From Bradyrhizobium sp. SK17 (GTDB taxonomy: Bacteria > Pseudomonadota > Alphaproteobacteria > Rhizobiales > Xanthobacteraceae), in assembly GCF_002831585.1 (NCBI RefSeq), contig NZ_CP025113.1, positions 3,735,001 through 3,799,000 on the forward strand: a DNA stretch of 64,000 nucleotides. Reading direction: 5' to 3'. The position numbers were made by a program, and so were the translations under genes. The notes beneath the pieces were generated by a model. The model searched no databases. It was not told where the DNA came from and worked only from the letters and a program-made list of their open reading frames with translations. Of this stretch, positions 24,699 through 33,754 are shown piece by piece. Numbering within the stretch: position 1 is the first letter of the stretch; every line of letters begins with the position of its first letter.

Positions 24699-25871
24699 AT
24701 GATTTCGCTCACACCCAAGGACGTCCTGCCGGCGGACGTGACCGCCGGCACGCTGGTCGGGCGGGTCTGGCTGCCGCAGGCCGGCGGCCCGGCCGTGGCC
24801 GCGGTGCGGGCCGACGGCGTGTTCGACGTCACCGCGCGCTTTCCCACGGTGAGCGCGCTGTGCGAGGAAGCTGATCCGGCGGCCGCGCTGCGCGCCGTGC
24901 CCGGCGTGCGGATCGGCGACCTCGAAACCATCCTCGCCAACACGCCGCCGGACCACCGTGACACGACCAAGCCGCATCTGCTCGCGCCGGTCGATCTCCA
25001 GGTGCTGAAGGCCGCCGGTGTCACCTTCGCGATCTCGATGCTGGAGCGGGTGATCGAGGAGCGGGCGCGCGGCAACCCGTCCTCGGCGGACGCGATCCGC
25101 AAGGAGGTGGTGCGCCTGGTCGGCGACGATCTCTCCAAGCTGAAGCCCGGCTCCGAGCAGGCGATGAAGCTGAAACAGGTGCTGATCGATCAGAACGCCT
25201 GGAGCCAGTATCTCGAGGTCGGCATCGGCCCCGACGCCGAGGTGTTCACCAAGGCGCCGACGCTGTCGTCGGTCGGCACCGGCATGGATGCCGGGCTGCA
25301 TCCGAAGTCGACCTGGAACAACCCGGAGCCGGAGGTCGTGCTCATCGTCTCCGGCCGCGGCAAGATCGTCGGCGCAGCCCTCGGCAACGACGTCAATCTG
25401 CGCGACTTCGAGGGCCGCTCGGCGCTGTTGCTGTCGAAGGCCAAGGACAACAACGCCTCCTGCGCGATCGGCCCGCTGCTGCGGCTGTTCGATCAGACCT
25501 TCTCGCTCGACGACGTCAGGAAGATGGATGTTGGCTTGACCGTGCAGGGCGCCGACGGCTTCCTGCTCGAGGGCCATTCCTCGATCAGCAAGATCAGCCG
25601 CGACCCGACCGACCTGGTCGCGCAGACCATCGGCGCCGTGCATCAATATCCCGACGGCTTTGCGCTGTTCCTCGGCACGATGTTCGCGCCGGTGAAGGAT
25701 CGCGACGCCAAGGGCGAGGGTTTCACCCACAAGCGCGATGACATCGTTACCATCGCCGCCCCCCAGCTCGGCAAGCTGGTCAACCGGATGCGCAACAGTG
25801 ACGAATGCGAGCCCTGGACCTTCGGCCTCGGTGCGCTGATGAAGAACCTGGCGCAGCGCAGGCTGTTGTGA
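24699..25871 (+). CDS. Fumarylacetoacetate hydrolase family protein
   Basis: A 390-residue FAH-fold enzyme. The metal-site residues lie in [21 protein letters not shown] and [12 protein letters not shown], followed by [12 protein letters not shown]. The length and two-part build resemble the 2-keto-3-deoxy-pentonate dehydratases of the Weimberg-type pathway (XylX class) more than true fumarylacetoacetases. That is family-level knowledge, and the exact substrate is inferred. CGGGAG precedes the ATG. No pathway partner is directly adjacent, though lactonases and an IlvD/Edd dehydratase occur elsewhere in this window. Confidence 0.8.
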   Translation: MISLTPKDVLPADVTAGTLVGRVWLPQAGGPAVAAVRADGVFDVTARFPTVSALCEEADPAAALRAVPGVRIGDLETILANTPPDHRDTTKPHLLAPVDLQVLKAAGVTFAISMLERVIEERARGNPSSADAIRKEVVRLVGDDLSKLKPGSEQAMKLKQVLIDQNAWSQYLEVGIGPDAEVFTKAPTLSSVGTGMDAGLHPKSTWNNPEPEVVLIVSGRGKIVGAALGNDVNLRDFEGRSALLLSKAKDNNASCAIGPLLRLFDQTFSLDDVRKMDVGLTVQGADGFLLEGHSSISKISRDPTDLVAQTIGAVHQYPDGFALFLGTMFAPVKDRDAKGEGFTHKRDDIVTIAAPQLGKLVNRMRNSDECEPWTFGLGALMKNLAQRRLL

Positions 25872-25931
25872 CGGCGTCGGCGGAGTGGGAACAGGCGCAA
25901 TCGCGCCGTGTCCGCCGCAGGCGCTGCATCG

Positions 25932-26420
25932 TCACTTGCGATATTGCGCGTCGCTGACCTTCTCCAGCCAATCGACATTGCTGCCGTCGAGCGTCTCCTG
26001 CACCGCGATATGCGTCACCGCGGTGGTCGGTGTCGCGCCATGCCAGTGCTTCACGCCGGGCGGAAACCAGATCACGTCGCCGGGCCTGATCTCCTCGACC
26101 GGCCCATCTTCGCGCTGTACCCAGCCGCAGCCGGCGGTGACGATCAGGGTCTGGCCGAGCGGATGGGTGTGCCAGGCAGTGCGCGCGCCGGGCTCGAAGG
26201 TCACGCTGGCGCCGCCGACCCGCGCCGGCTCCGATGCCTGGAACAGTGGATCGATCCGGACCGTTCCGCTGAAATAATCCTCGGGTCCCTTGCGGGACGG
26301 CTGCGATCCGATCCGGGTGATTTGCATGATCTCGCTCCCGTGTTGGTTCGTCGTGATCGCCAGCGCGGCGAGGCCGCCGGCCGTGCCGGTGAGCAGGCCG
26401 CGCCGCGACAGCGAGGTCAC
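25932..26420 (-). CDS. Cupin protein, (R)-mandelonitrile-lyase-like, with possible Tat signal
   Basis: A small single-domain cupin. The metal ligands are HTHPLGQT (His, His, Gln) and the later His in KHWHG. The core sequence ([21 protein letters not shown], ending DAQYRK) strongly recalls the manganese cupin hydroxynitrile lyase of Granulicella. Two starts are possible. GTG at 26420 overlaps the stop of the upstream gene and adds [18 protein letters not shown], a Tat-like signal. ATG at 26327 has GGGAG seven bases upstream and matches the short cytosolic homologues (MQITRIGSQ). The natural substrate of these cupins is unknown. Confidence 0.82.
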   Translation of the reverse strand: MTSLSRRGLLTGTAGGLAALAITTNQHGSEIMQITRIGSQPSRKGPEDYFSGTVRIDPLFQASEPARVGGASVTFEPGARTAWHTHPLGQTLIVTAGCGWVQREDGPVEEIRPGDVIWFPPGVKHWHGATPTTAVTHIAVQETLDGSNVDWLEKVSDAQYRK

Positions 26421-27250
26421 TGCGGCCGCTTCTCGATCACGTCCTTGACGACCGGCAGTGCCGAGAACGCGTTCGGCCATCCGGCATAGAAGGCGAGCTG
26501 CGTGACCATCTCGCCGGCCTCGGTCCTGGTCAGCCCGTTATCCATGGCACGGCCGAGGTGATAGGTGATCTGCGCCACCTGTCCGGTCGCCACCAGCGCG
26601 CTGACGGTGACCAGGCTGCGGTCGCGCGGCGCGAGGCCGGGCCGCAGCCAGAGATCGCGGAACAGCACGTCCGCGGTGTATTGCACGAGGCCCGGGGCGA
26701 TATTGCCGAACTGTTCGCCGACGCGCCTGGCACGCTGTGCCTCGGCTGCCTCGTCGAGCTTGAGCTGCGGACCCGATGCGGCGGGGATCTGGTCGGTGCC
26801 GATGTGGCGCGCGGCGAACACTTGCCGGGCCACCACGACCGCCGACATCGCATTCGCCCAGCCGGTGTAGAAGGCGAGATGGGTGATGGTTTCGGATATC
26901 TCGGCCGGCGTCACGCCATTGTCGAGCGCGCGACCGAGATGGTCGGCGAGTTCGATGGTCTGATTGCGTGCGATCAGCGCGGCAAGCGTGACGAGGCTGC
27001 GGTCGCGCGGCGACAGGCCGGGACGCGTCCACAGATCGCCGAGCACGACGCTCTCGCGGTATTTCCCGAGCGCGGGCGCGACCGCGCGCATATCATCCAT
27101 GATTGGCATCGATTGTGCTCCTTGTGGCAGCTCGGCCCCGGACAGGGGAGGCGACGCGATCGCCCACGCCATGATCATGACGAGGGTCCGAAGCAGGGCT
27201 GCGACGACCGGCGATGTGGCGGCGTGCGCGCCCGGTGGTGTCATGGACAT
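26417..27250 (-). CDS. Exported double carboxymuconolactone-decarboxylase-domain protein
   Basis: A 277-residue protein with two CMD/AhpD-fold domains in tandem. Each contains a copy of [13 protein letters not shown], a [10 protein letters not shown] or [10 protein letters not shown] helix and [13 protein letters not shown] or its variant. No cysteine is present in either domain, so it cannot use the CxxC peroxidase chemistry of AhpD. The N-terminus ([18 protein letters not shown] ... SGAE) looks like a signal peptide, so it should be periplasmic. Its stop overlaps the GTG of the cupin gene, giving translational coupling. It is divergent from a LysR regulator. Confidence 0.82.
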   Translation of the reverse strand: MSMTPPGAHAATSPVVAALLRTLVMIMAWAIASPPLSGAELPQGAQSMPIMDDMRAVAPALGKYRESVVLGDLWTRPGLSPRDRSLVTLAALIARNQTIELADHLGRALDNGVTPAEISETITHLAFYTGWANAMSAVVVARQVFAARHIGTDQIPAASGPQLKLDEAAEAQRARRVGEQFGNIAPGLVQYTADVLFRDLWLRPGLAPRDRSLVTVSALVATGQVAQITYHLGRAMDNGLTRTEAGEMVTQLAFYAGWPNAFSALPVVKDVIEKRPQ

Positions 27251-27351
27251 GGTGGCTGGCGGCCGAATTGTTGGCTGCCGGAAAGCTAGCGCTTGCGCGA
27301 CCTGCGGATTAGATGATGAAAAGTGCATGCATTCATGAGGCCTGCTAATCA

Positions 27352-28254
27352 ATGGACCGGGACAATGCGAGCGACCTGCTGATCTTCCTCGCGGTGGCGC
27401 GGGAGCGCAGTTTCACGCGCGCCGCCGCCAAGCTCGGCCTGTCGCAATCGGCGCTGAGCCAGATCGTCCGCGCGCTGGAGGAGCGGCTCGGCGTGCGGCT
27501 GTTGAGCCGTACCACGCGCAACGTCGCGCCGACCCAGGCCGGCGAGCGCCTGCTGCGCTCGATCGGACCGAAATTCGACGAGATGGACAGCGAGCTCGCG
27601 GCGCTCAGCGAGCTGCGCGAAAAGCCGGCCGGCAATATCCGCCTGACCTCGACGGAGTACGCCGCGGAGGCGATCCTGATGCCGGCGCTGCGCGAGATCC
27701 TGCCGAGATATCCTGACATCAAGATCGAGGTCGTGATCGACTACGGCCTCACCAACATCGTCGCCGAGCAATATGACGCCGGGATCCGCCCGGGTGAGCT
27801 GGTTGCAAGGGACATGATCGCGGTGCGGGTCAGTCCCGATTTACGGATGGCGGTGGTCGGTTCACCCGACTATTTCGCCACCCGCAAGAAGCCGCGCACG
27901 CCGCAGGAATTGACCGAGCACAATTGCCTCAACCTGCGCCTGCCGACCCATGGTGGCCGGCTCTATGCATGGGAGTTCGAGAAGAACGGCCGCGAGCTCA
28001 ACGTCCGCGTCGAGGGACAGCTGGTGTTCAACGGCTCCGGCACGCTGCTGAGTGCCGCGGTCAACGGGCTTGGCCTGGCCTGCATGACCGAAGGCCAGGC
28101 CAAGCCGCACCTGACGAGCGGCCGGCTGGTGCGCGTGCTCTCCGACTGGTGCCCGCCATTCTCCGGCTATCACCTCTATTACCCGAGCCGCCGGCAGGCT
28201 TCGCCGGCGTTCTCGCTGCTGGTCGACGCGCTGCGATATCGCGGCAAACCGTGA
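27352..28254 (+). CDS. LysR-family transcriptional regulator
   Basis: A 300-residue LysR protein. The N-terminal HTH is RSFTRAAAKLGLSQSALSQIVRALEERLGVRLLSRTTR, interrupted here only by normal family variation. The effector domain continues with GNIRLTSTEYAAEAILMPAL, close to the PecT/DhcR-like subgroup. It is divergent from the CMD-domain gene across about 100 bases, the usual arrangement for a LysR regulator and its target. The inducer is unknown. Confidence 0.88.
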   Translation: MDRDNASDLLIFLAVARERSFTRAAAKLGLSQSALSQIVRALEERLGVRLLSRTTRNVAPTQAGERLLRSIGPKFDEMDSELAALSELREKPAGNIRLTSTEYAAEAILMPALREILPRYPDIKIEVVIDYGLTNIVAEQYDAGIRPGELVARDMIAVRVSPDLRMAVVGSPDYFATRKKPRTPQELTEHNCLNLRLPTHGGRLYAWEFEKNGRELNVRVEGQLVFNGSGTLLSAAVNGLGLACMTEGQAKPHLTSGRLVRVLSDWCPPFSGYHLYYPSRRQASPAFSLLVDALRYRGKP

Positions 28255-28276
28255 GCGGGCGGCGCGCCGGCAGTCT

Positions 28277-29971
28277 TCACAAGCCCATCATGCGGAACAC
28301 CATGCCGGGCACATTCAACCCGTAATGATGGTGGTGACGGTGGTGATGGTGTCGCGCCGGCTCGTCGCTTGCGGCGGCTATCGCCGTCTTGCCGCCATCC
28401 TGCTCCGGGCCGATGACGTCGAACGCGGCCTTCTGCTCGTCGCTGAGCGAATTGTAGAACGTGTCGAGCGCCGGACGCACCGTTCCGATCGCCTGGAGCA
28501 TGGCGTCGAGCCGTGCCTGCACGGCCGCGAGGCGCGCCGGCGGCGTCCGTGCATCGCTCGGCGGACATGACGACTTCAAGCCATCCTCGGCCTTGGTCGC
28601 GGCGTCCTTCAGGGCATCGAGGTTCACGCGCTGTGCATCGGTCGGCTTCACCTGGCGATCGATGAGGTCGCCCGGCCAGCCGATCGTGGTGGCCGGTTGC
28701 GCGGTGCTGCAACTGCCGGTGTCCGCGGTGGCCTGGCGCGGCGAACGTCCGCGTTGCGCACGCTGCTGATCCGCTGCGAGCGCGGTCACCTTGGCCTTCT
28801 GGTCGTCGCTGAGCAGGCCATAGAACTTGTCCATCGCCGGTTGCAGGCTGGCAACGGCGGTGCGCATGGCCTCGAGACGCTGTTGCATGGCGGCAAGACG
28901 GCTCGGGGCGGTCAGCGGCACATCCTTGGGGCACGAGTTGAGAATGGTTTCGGATGCTGTCTGCGAGGCGCTGGCGAGCTCGTCGAGCGCGGTGCTCTGT
29001 TCGGCATTGGGCTGGATCGCGTCGCGGAACTGGTCGATCGGGAAGCCCGCGATGTTGCGGCTGTCGCTGCCGCACATGTCGGCGAGCGTCGTCGGCTCGG
29101 CCTGAGCTGAATTGTCGGATGCCGCCGGCTGACGCGCGCCGCGGTGGCTCGGCAGGTAATCGGCATAGCCGCTCAGGGCATCGTAGTCATACGGGCCGAA
29201 CAGGCCGGTATAGATATCGCCGTAGCCATAGTCCCAGAAATACGGGTCATAATCATCGCCCCACCAGGCGTAGTCGTAGAGATCATAATAGGCATAGGGC
29301 CAGAACACCGGACCGACCCAGCCGAAACCGCCATGCGGATGGTGCCACCACCAGCCGCCGTGGTGATGGCCCCAGGCAGCTCCCGCTGCGGCCGTCACGA
29401 TCGCAGCGCGCGCCATCGGGCTGCGCAAGCCACCGGGCCGGTGCATAGCGGCTGCGATCGGACGCGAGGACAGGGTGCGGCCGACGGCGCGGGCGTTGCG
29501 CCCCATCGCGGCGGCTGAAGGCGCGTGGCGGCCCCCGGCTACGCCGTGCGAGACCGCCGGATTGCCGGCGGCTGGGTTGTGGGTGATGGCGGGATTGTGG
29601 GTGGCGTGGAATTGCCGCGCGCCGCCGCCGCGCCCGATCCTGGTGGCGGCATGCGGCGCCGCATGAATGGTATGGAAACCGCCGCCGTGAAAGCCGCCGC
29701 CATGAAAGCCACCGGCTCGAAGCCCGCCGCCGTGGAAGCCTCCACCACCGCCATGGAAGCCGCCCATCGCTCCGCCGCGGAAACCGCCTCCGCCGTGGAA
29801 ACCGCCGCCACCATGAAAACCGCCGCCACCGCCGCCATGGAAACCGCCGCCGCCGTGACCTCCGCCACGGGCTGCCAGCGCAGGATTCGCGGGCAGCGTC
29901 GCCCATGTTGCCGTCGCGAGAATTGCGACGAGCGCCAACCACGGGAATTTCCGGCGCACAGCTCTGGCCAT
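28277..29971 (-). CDS. Exported His/Gly-rich protein with two LTXXQ (Spy/CpxP-like) domains
   Basis: A 564-residue periplasmic protein. The signal peptide is RKFPWLALVAILATATWATL ending near ALA-A. Next comes a Gly/His region with seven FHGGG units (about residues 34-95), then WHHPHGG and a Tyr/Asp-rich stretch (YYDLYDYAWWGDDYDPYFWDY). Two related helical domains follow, each with a late (L/S)S(D/E)(D/E)QKA motif, as in LTXXQ/Spy chaperones. The C-terminus adds HHHHRHHHH. Metal binding and envelope-stress chaperoning are plausible from family and composition. The start at 29971 is chosen because it places the signal at the N-terminus. Confidence 0.75.
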   Translation of the reverse strand: MARAVRRKFPWLALVAILATATWATLPANPALAARGGGHGGGGFHGGGGGGFHGGGGFHGGGGFRGGAMGGFHGGGGGFHGGGLRAGGFHGGGFHGGGFHTIHAAPHAATRIGRGGGARQFHATHNPAITHNPAAGNPAVSHGVAGGRHAPSAAAMGRNARAVGRTLSSRPIAAAMHRPGGLRSPMARAAIVTAAAGAAWGHHHGGWWWHHPHGGFGWVGPVFWPYAYYDLYDYAWWGDDYDPYFWDYGYGDIYTGLFGPYDYDALSGYADYLPSHRGARQPAASDNSAQAEPTTLADMCGSDSRNIAGFPIDQFRDAIQPNAEQSTALDELASASQTASETILNSCPKDVPLTAPSRLAAMQQRLEAMRTAVASLQPAMDKFYGLLSDDQKAKVTALAADQQRAQRGRSPRQATADTGSCSTAQPATTIGWPGDLIDRQVKPTDAQRVNLDALKDAATKAEDGLKSSCPPSDARTPPARLAAVQARLDAMLQAIGTVRPALDTFYNSLSDEQKAAFDVIGPEQDGGKTAIAAASDEPARHHHHRHHHHYGLNVPGMVFRMMGL

Positions 29972-30109
29972 GTTGGTTCTCGCTGGTGTCAAAACATCCA
30001 ATAATGCCGGACACCAACACTTCACGCCGCCGCCCGGTTCCTGCCGGGAGGTCAACCGCACGTGCTTCTTTGGAAGCATACGTTCCGCAATGGCAGCCTC
30101 GGTGCCGAT

Positions 30110-30179
30110 CACTGAGTTGCCCGACGGGTCAAGACCCAGCGTCGAAAATATTTCGGTTTATCGGTAGGGCAACTCAGTG
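30110..30179. repeat. Inverted repeat CACTGAGTTGCCC
   Basis: Perfect 13-base arms at 30110-30122 and 30167-30179 enclose 44 bases that include CCGACGGGTC and AAATATTTCGG. It could form a long hairpin. It matches my memory of a CCCGACGGG/AAATATTTC repeat of bradyrhizobia, which a genome search would confirm. Confidence 0.65.
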
Positions 30180-30417
30180 TATGGTCTGCCGGTCTCGCCC
30201 GATCGAGGGGCGCTTCGCGATCGTCACGAGCGCGGGTCGAGATGCGGTGGACGCCGAATGCGCGACTGACGAGTGCGCGTGAAGCGGACGGTGAAGTCGT
30301 GTGGTCCTGACGCCCAAGTGGCAGGTGTCTTTTCCGATTGCGCGGTGCGCGTTGCGAAGACGGTGACAAACAAGCCAAGTCTCGCCGGGGAGAGCACGAA
30401 GTAAGCCGTAACCCATC

Positions 30418-30543
30418 GCGCAGGGAAAGCCGGGTTGTTTCCGGTTACACCTGTGGTCCTACCCCGTGCTTTCTACCTTTTGCACGGGGCCCATGGGTGC
30501 GATCGGCACCCGGCTTTCCCTGCGCCCTCTTCGAGATGAGGGC
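30418..30543. repeat. Nested multi-hairpin element, possible structured RNA
   Basis: Outer arms of 18 perfect bases (30418-30435 and 30508-30525, beginning GCGCAGGGAAAGCC) enclose an inner CCCCGTGC/GCACGGGG hairpin (30462-30469 and 30482-30489). A third hairpin, GCCCTC/GAGGGC, follows at 30524-30543. The fold is compact and G+C-rich. I recall it as multi-copy in Bradyrhizobium, so a repeat is more likely than a unique ncRNA. Confidence 0.65.
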
Positions 30544-30622
30544 GAGACAAGAAGCAAACCTCGGACAAATCATGTCGCGAGAATGCGAAGTTGTGATTCA
30601 CCGGCCGTGCCCCACATTCACC

Positions 30623-30744
30623 GTCGTCCCGGCGAAGGCCGGGACCCATAACCACCAATGCTGATTGATGCGCGACGCTGGAACGACGAGTCCCATTCAC
30701 AACACAAGCCGCGGCGTATGGGTCCCGGCCTTCGCCGGGACGAC
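30623..30744. repeat. Paired REP-like palindromes, GTCGTCCCGG family (copy 2)
   Basis: The left half is GTCGTCCCGGCGAAGGCCGG with CCCATAACC after it. The right half is its inverted copy ending GGGACGAC, about 60 bases on. The loop is CGAAGG here, against CGCAGG in the 12450, 35558 and 46587 copies. The element lies downstream of the Lrp gene. Confidence 0.85.
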
Positions 30745-30776
30745 ATCGAGTATACGGTCCGAGTATTCCGACACAC

Positions 30777-31238
30777 TCACACCGGCAATGCCGTCGAATA
30801 TTTCACCTGGCTCAATGCAAAGCTCGACTCGATCGAGGCGATGCCGTCGAGGCGGGTCAGCTTGTTCTTCAGGAAGGCTTCATAGGAGGAGAGGTCGGCG
30901 GCGACGACGCGGAGGAGATAGTCGCGGTTGCCGGTCATCAGATAACACTCCAGCACCTCGTCCCATTTCGAGATCGCGCGGGCGAAGCGGTTGAGGTCTT
31001 CCTCCTTCTGCCGCGCCAGCTTGATCGAGATGAACACCGAGACGTGCAGCCCGAGCGATTTCTGGTCGACGGTCGCGATGTAGCGCGAGATCACGCCGCG
31101 CTCCTCGAGCAGCTTGACCCGGCGATGGCAGGGCGACACCGACAGCCCGACCTTGTCGGCGAGCTCCTGCATGGTCATGCGGCTGTCGGTCTGGAGCAGA
31201 CTCAGGATCTTGCGGTCGATGGCATCGAGGGCAGGCAT
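30777..31238 (-). CDS. Lrp/AsnC-family transcriptional regulator
   Basis: A 153-residue regulator. The N-terminal HTH is LDAIDRKILSLLQTDSRMTM with ELADKVGLSVSPCHRRVKLLE. The C-terminal RAM domain has VLECYLMTGNRDYLLRVVA, the amino-acid-binding loop. The start at 31238 (MPALDAIDRK) gives the usual family length; longer in-frame starts run back into the opposite gene. It is divergent from a 2-oxoacid dehydrogenase E1 gene, with a 15-base dyad between them. An amino acid or its keto acid is therefore the likely inducer. Confidence 0.9.
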   Translation of the reverse strand: MPALDAIDRKILSLLQTDSRMTMQELADKVGLSVSPCHRRVKLLEERGVISRYIATVDQKSLGLHVSVFISIKLARQKEEDLNRFARAISKWDEVLECYLMTGNRDYLLRVVAADLSSYEAFLKNKLTRLDGIASIESSFALSQVKYSTALPV

Positions 31239-31269
31239 TGGTATGAACTCGTCGATTGAGGCAGGATCG

Positions 31270-31284
31270 TGGGAATTTATCCCA
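31270..31284. promoter_or_regulatory. Lrp/AsnC-type operator
   Basis: TGGGA-ATTTA-TCCCA is a perfect 15-base dyad with an AT centre, the size and form expected of Lrp-family sites. It lies 31 bases upstream of the regulator start and about 85 bases upstream of the E1 gene start. It could serve both autoregulation and activation. Confidence 0.6.
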
Positions 31285-31368
31285 ATTTTTCCTGTGCTGT
31301 CGCGTGGAATTGAGATTTTCGGCGACCATCGCGGCGGTAACATCGGCGAACTTGCTGGGAGCCTCGCC

Positions 31369-33735
31369 ATGGGAATTGTGCCTGAACGCCTCGACATGCT
31401 CACAGCCCTGGCCCGCAAGGTGCTGTGGCTGTCGTCGTGGACCATCCATCACGCCAACCATGTCCGGCCCTCGACCGACGGGCTGAAGGTCGGCGGTCAC
31501 CAGGCCTCGTCGGCCTCGCTCGCCAACATCATGTCGGCGCTGTATTTCTCGGTGCTGCGCCCGCAGGACCGCGTCGCGGTCAAGCCGCACGCGAGCCCGG
31601 TGTTTCACGCCATCCAGTATCTGTTCGGCCACCAGACCCGCGACAAGCTGGAGAATTTCCGCGGCTACAAGGGCGCGCAATCCTATCCGTCGTGCACCAA
31701 GGATGTCGACGACGTCGACTTCTCCACCGGCTCGGTCGGTCTCGGCGTGGCGCAGACGCTGTTCGCCTCGCTGGTGCAGGATTATGTCAAGGCGCATGGC
31801 TGGCTGAACGACCGGCCCGAGGGCCGCATGATCGCGCTGGTCGGCGACGCCGAGATGGACGAAGGCAACATCTTCGAGGCGCTGCTGGAGGGCTGGAAGC
31901 ACGGCCTGCGCAACACCTGGTGGGTGGTCGACTACAACAGGCAGTCGCTCGACGCCGTGGTGCGCGAGGGGCTGTGGTCGAAGTTCGAGACCATGTTCCG
32001 CAATTTCGGCTGGGACGTGGTGATCGTGAAATACGGCAAGCTGATGCTCGAGGCGTTTGCCGAGCCCGGCGGCGAAGCATTGAAGCGCTGGATCGACAAT
32101 TGTCCGAACCAGATGTACGCGGCGCTCTGCTTCCAGGGCGGCGCTGCGTTCCGCAAGCGGCTGCACGACGAGATCGGCGACCAGGGACAGGTCACGGCGC
32201 TGATCGACCGCCGCAGCGACGATGAACTGCTGGCGCTGATGTCGAATCTCGGCGGTCACGACATGGCGAGCATGATCGAGGCCTTCGAGGCGATCGACCA
32301 TGATCGTCCGGTCTGCTTCATCGCCTACACCATCAAGGGCGTCGGCCTGCCGATGCAGGGCCACAAGGACAATCACGCCGGGCTGATGACGGTGGCGCAG
32401 ATGGAGAAGTGGCGCACCGCGCAGAACATCCGCACCGGTCACGAGTGGGACAAGTTCGAGGGCTTGTCGCAGGAGCCGGCGAAGCTCGAGGCGTTCCTGG
32501 CGGCCGCGCCGTTCAACCGCGAGGGCCGCCGCCGGCTCTCGGCGCCCGTCATCGACGTGCCGGAACGGTTGGCTTTCAAGGCGTCCGCGCAAATGTCGAC
32601 CCAGCAAGGCTTTGGTCTGGTGCTGCACGAATTGGCGCGCGGCGACAACGAACTCGCCTCGCGCATCGTCACGACGTCGCCCGACGTCACCGTGTCGACC
32701 AATCTCGGCGGCTGGGTCAACCGCCGCGGCCTGTTCGCCAAGGCGGAGAACCATGACCTGTTCCGGCAGGAGAAGATCCCGTCGGCCTTCACCTGGGAAT
32801 ATTCGCCCAAGGGACAGCATCTCGAACTCGGCATCGCCGAGATGAACCTGTTCATCATGCTTTCGGCGCTCGGGCTGTCGCACCAGATCAACGGCGCGCG
32901 GCTATTGCCGGTCGGCACGCTGTACGATCCCTTCATCGAGCGCGGCCTCGATGCCTTGAACTATGCCTGCTACCAGGACGCCCGCTTCATGGTGGCGGCC
33001 ACCCCGTCGGGCATCTCGCTGGCGCCGGAAGGCGGCGCGCATCAGTCGATCAAGACGCCCTTGATCGGGATCGGGCAGGACGGGCTCGCCTCGTTCGATC
33101 CGGCCTTCGTCGATGAACTTGCCGTGATCATGGGGTGGGGCTTTGGCCACATGCAGCGCGAGGGCGCCGAGGGTGGTTCGGTTTACTTGCGGCTCTCGAC
33201 CCGGACGCTGGAGCAGCCGCAACGGATCATGACGCCGGATCTGCAACGCGACATCACCGAAGGCGCCTACTGGATGCGCAAGCCGGGTCCGAACTGCGAC
33301 CTGGTGATCGCGTATACCGGCACCGTCGCGCCGGAGGCGATCGAGGCGGTCGGCCTGATCGGAGAGAGCCACCGCGACGTCGGTCTCCTGGCGGTAACCT
33401 CCGCCGACCGGCTCTATGCCGGTTGGTCCGCGGCACGGAATTTGCGCCGCGACCGCCGTGGCGCGCAGCATTTGAGTCATATCGAGCGCATGCTGGCGCC
33501 GCTCGGCCGCGACTGCGGCATTGTGACCGTAATCGACGGCCATCCGGCCGCGCTCGGCTGGCTCGGCAGCGTGCGCGGCCATCGCCTCGAGGCGCTCGGC
33601 GTCGAGCATTTCGGCCAGACCGGCACCATCGCCGACCTCTACCGCCACTACGGCATCGACGCCAATGCGATCATCGATGCCGCGGAAAGCCTGTCGGTCG
33701 GCGCCCCGGTGCGGCATCGCAAGATGGCGGTGTAG
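31369..33735 (+). CDS. Homodimeric 2-oxoacid dehydrogenase E1 (AceE/MdeB-like, transketolase-fold)
   Basis: A 788-residue ThDP enzyme of the AceE type, with the three transketolase domains in one chain. IHHANHVRPSTDGLKVGGHQAS is the N-terminal ThDP pocket, GDAEMDEGNIFEALLEG ... VVDYNRQSLD the diphosphate-Mg motif, and LELGIAEMNLF the second-domain Glu. It is shorter than AceE (about 890). It resembles MdeB, the 2-oxobutyrate dehydrogenase E1 of Pseudomonas, which is also linked to an Lrp-type regulator. No E2, E3 or methionine lyase gene is near. GGGAG precedes the ATG at 31369. Confidence 0.82.
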   Translation: MGIVPERLDMLTALARKVLWLSSWTIHHANHVRPSTDGLKVGGHQASSASLANIMSALYFSVLRPQDRVAVKPHASPVFHAIQYLFGHQTRDKLENFRGYKGAQSYPSCTKDVDDVDFSTGSVGLGVAQTLFASLVQDYVKAHGWLNDRPEGRMIALVGDAEMDEGNIFEALLEGWKHGLRNTWWVVDYNRQSLDAVVREGLWSKFETMFRNFGWDVVIVKYGKLMLEAFAEPGGEALKRWIDNCPNQMYAALCFQGGAAFRKRLHDEIGDQGQVTALIDRRSDDELLALMSNLGGHDMASMIEAFEAIDHDRPVCFIAYTIKGVGLPMQGHKDNHAGLMTVAQMEKWRTAQNIRTGHEWDKFEGLSQEPAKLEAFLAAAPFNREGRRRLSAPVIDVPERLAFKASAQMSTQQGFGLVLHELARGDNELASRIVTTSPDVTVSTNLGGWVNRRGLFAKAENHDLFRQEKIPSAFTWEYSPKGQHLELGIAEMNLFIMLSALGLSHQINGARLLPVGTLYDPFIERGLDALNYACYQDARFMVAATPSGISLAPEGGAHQSIKTPLIGIGQDGLASFDPAFVDELAVIMGWGFGHMQREGAEGGSVYLRLSTRTLEQPQRIMTPDLQRDITEGAYWMRKPGPNCDLVIAYTGTVAPEAIEAVGLIGESHRDVGLLAVTSADRLYAGWSAARNLRRDRRGAQHLSHIERMLAPLGRDCGIVTVIDGHPAALGWLGSVRGHRLEALGVEHFGQTGTIADLYRHYGIDANAIIDAAESLSVGAPVRHRKMAV

Positions 33736-33754
33736 CCCCGGCTCTCACCACGTG

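Larger units (their letters stand above)
29972..30776. other. Gene-free 805-base stretch of repeats
   Basis: No credible gene lies here; short open frames have no family features. It holds, in order, a 13-base inverted repeat (30110-30179), a stretch around 30180-30400 that I recall as dispersed in bradyrhizobial genomes, a multi-hairpin element (30418-30543) and a paired REP element (30623-30744). Confidence 0.7.

Noticed and set aside
29660..29880. Repetitive GCC/CAT-rich DNA as a stand-alone repeat element
   Set aside because: It is explained by the FHGGG codon repeats of the exported LTXXQ protein.
30880..32883. Long open frame of 667 codons on the - strand
   Set aside because: It is antisense to the E1 gene and part of the Lrp gene. 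Its Arg/His/Asp-rich composition is typical of a high-GC shadow frame, with no family motif.
30777..33735. Transketolase of the pentose phosphate pathway next to an Lrp gene
   Set aside because: The fold is shared, but the single-chain order and AceE-type motifs (GDAEMDEG, YNRQSLD) fit a 2-oxoacid dehydrogenase E1.
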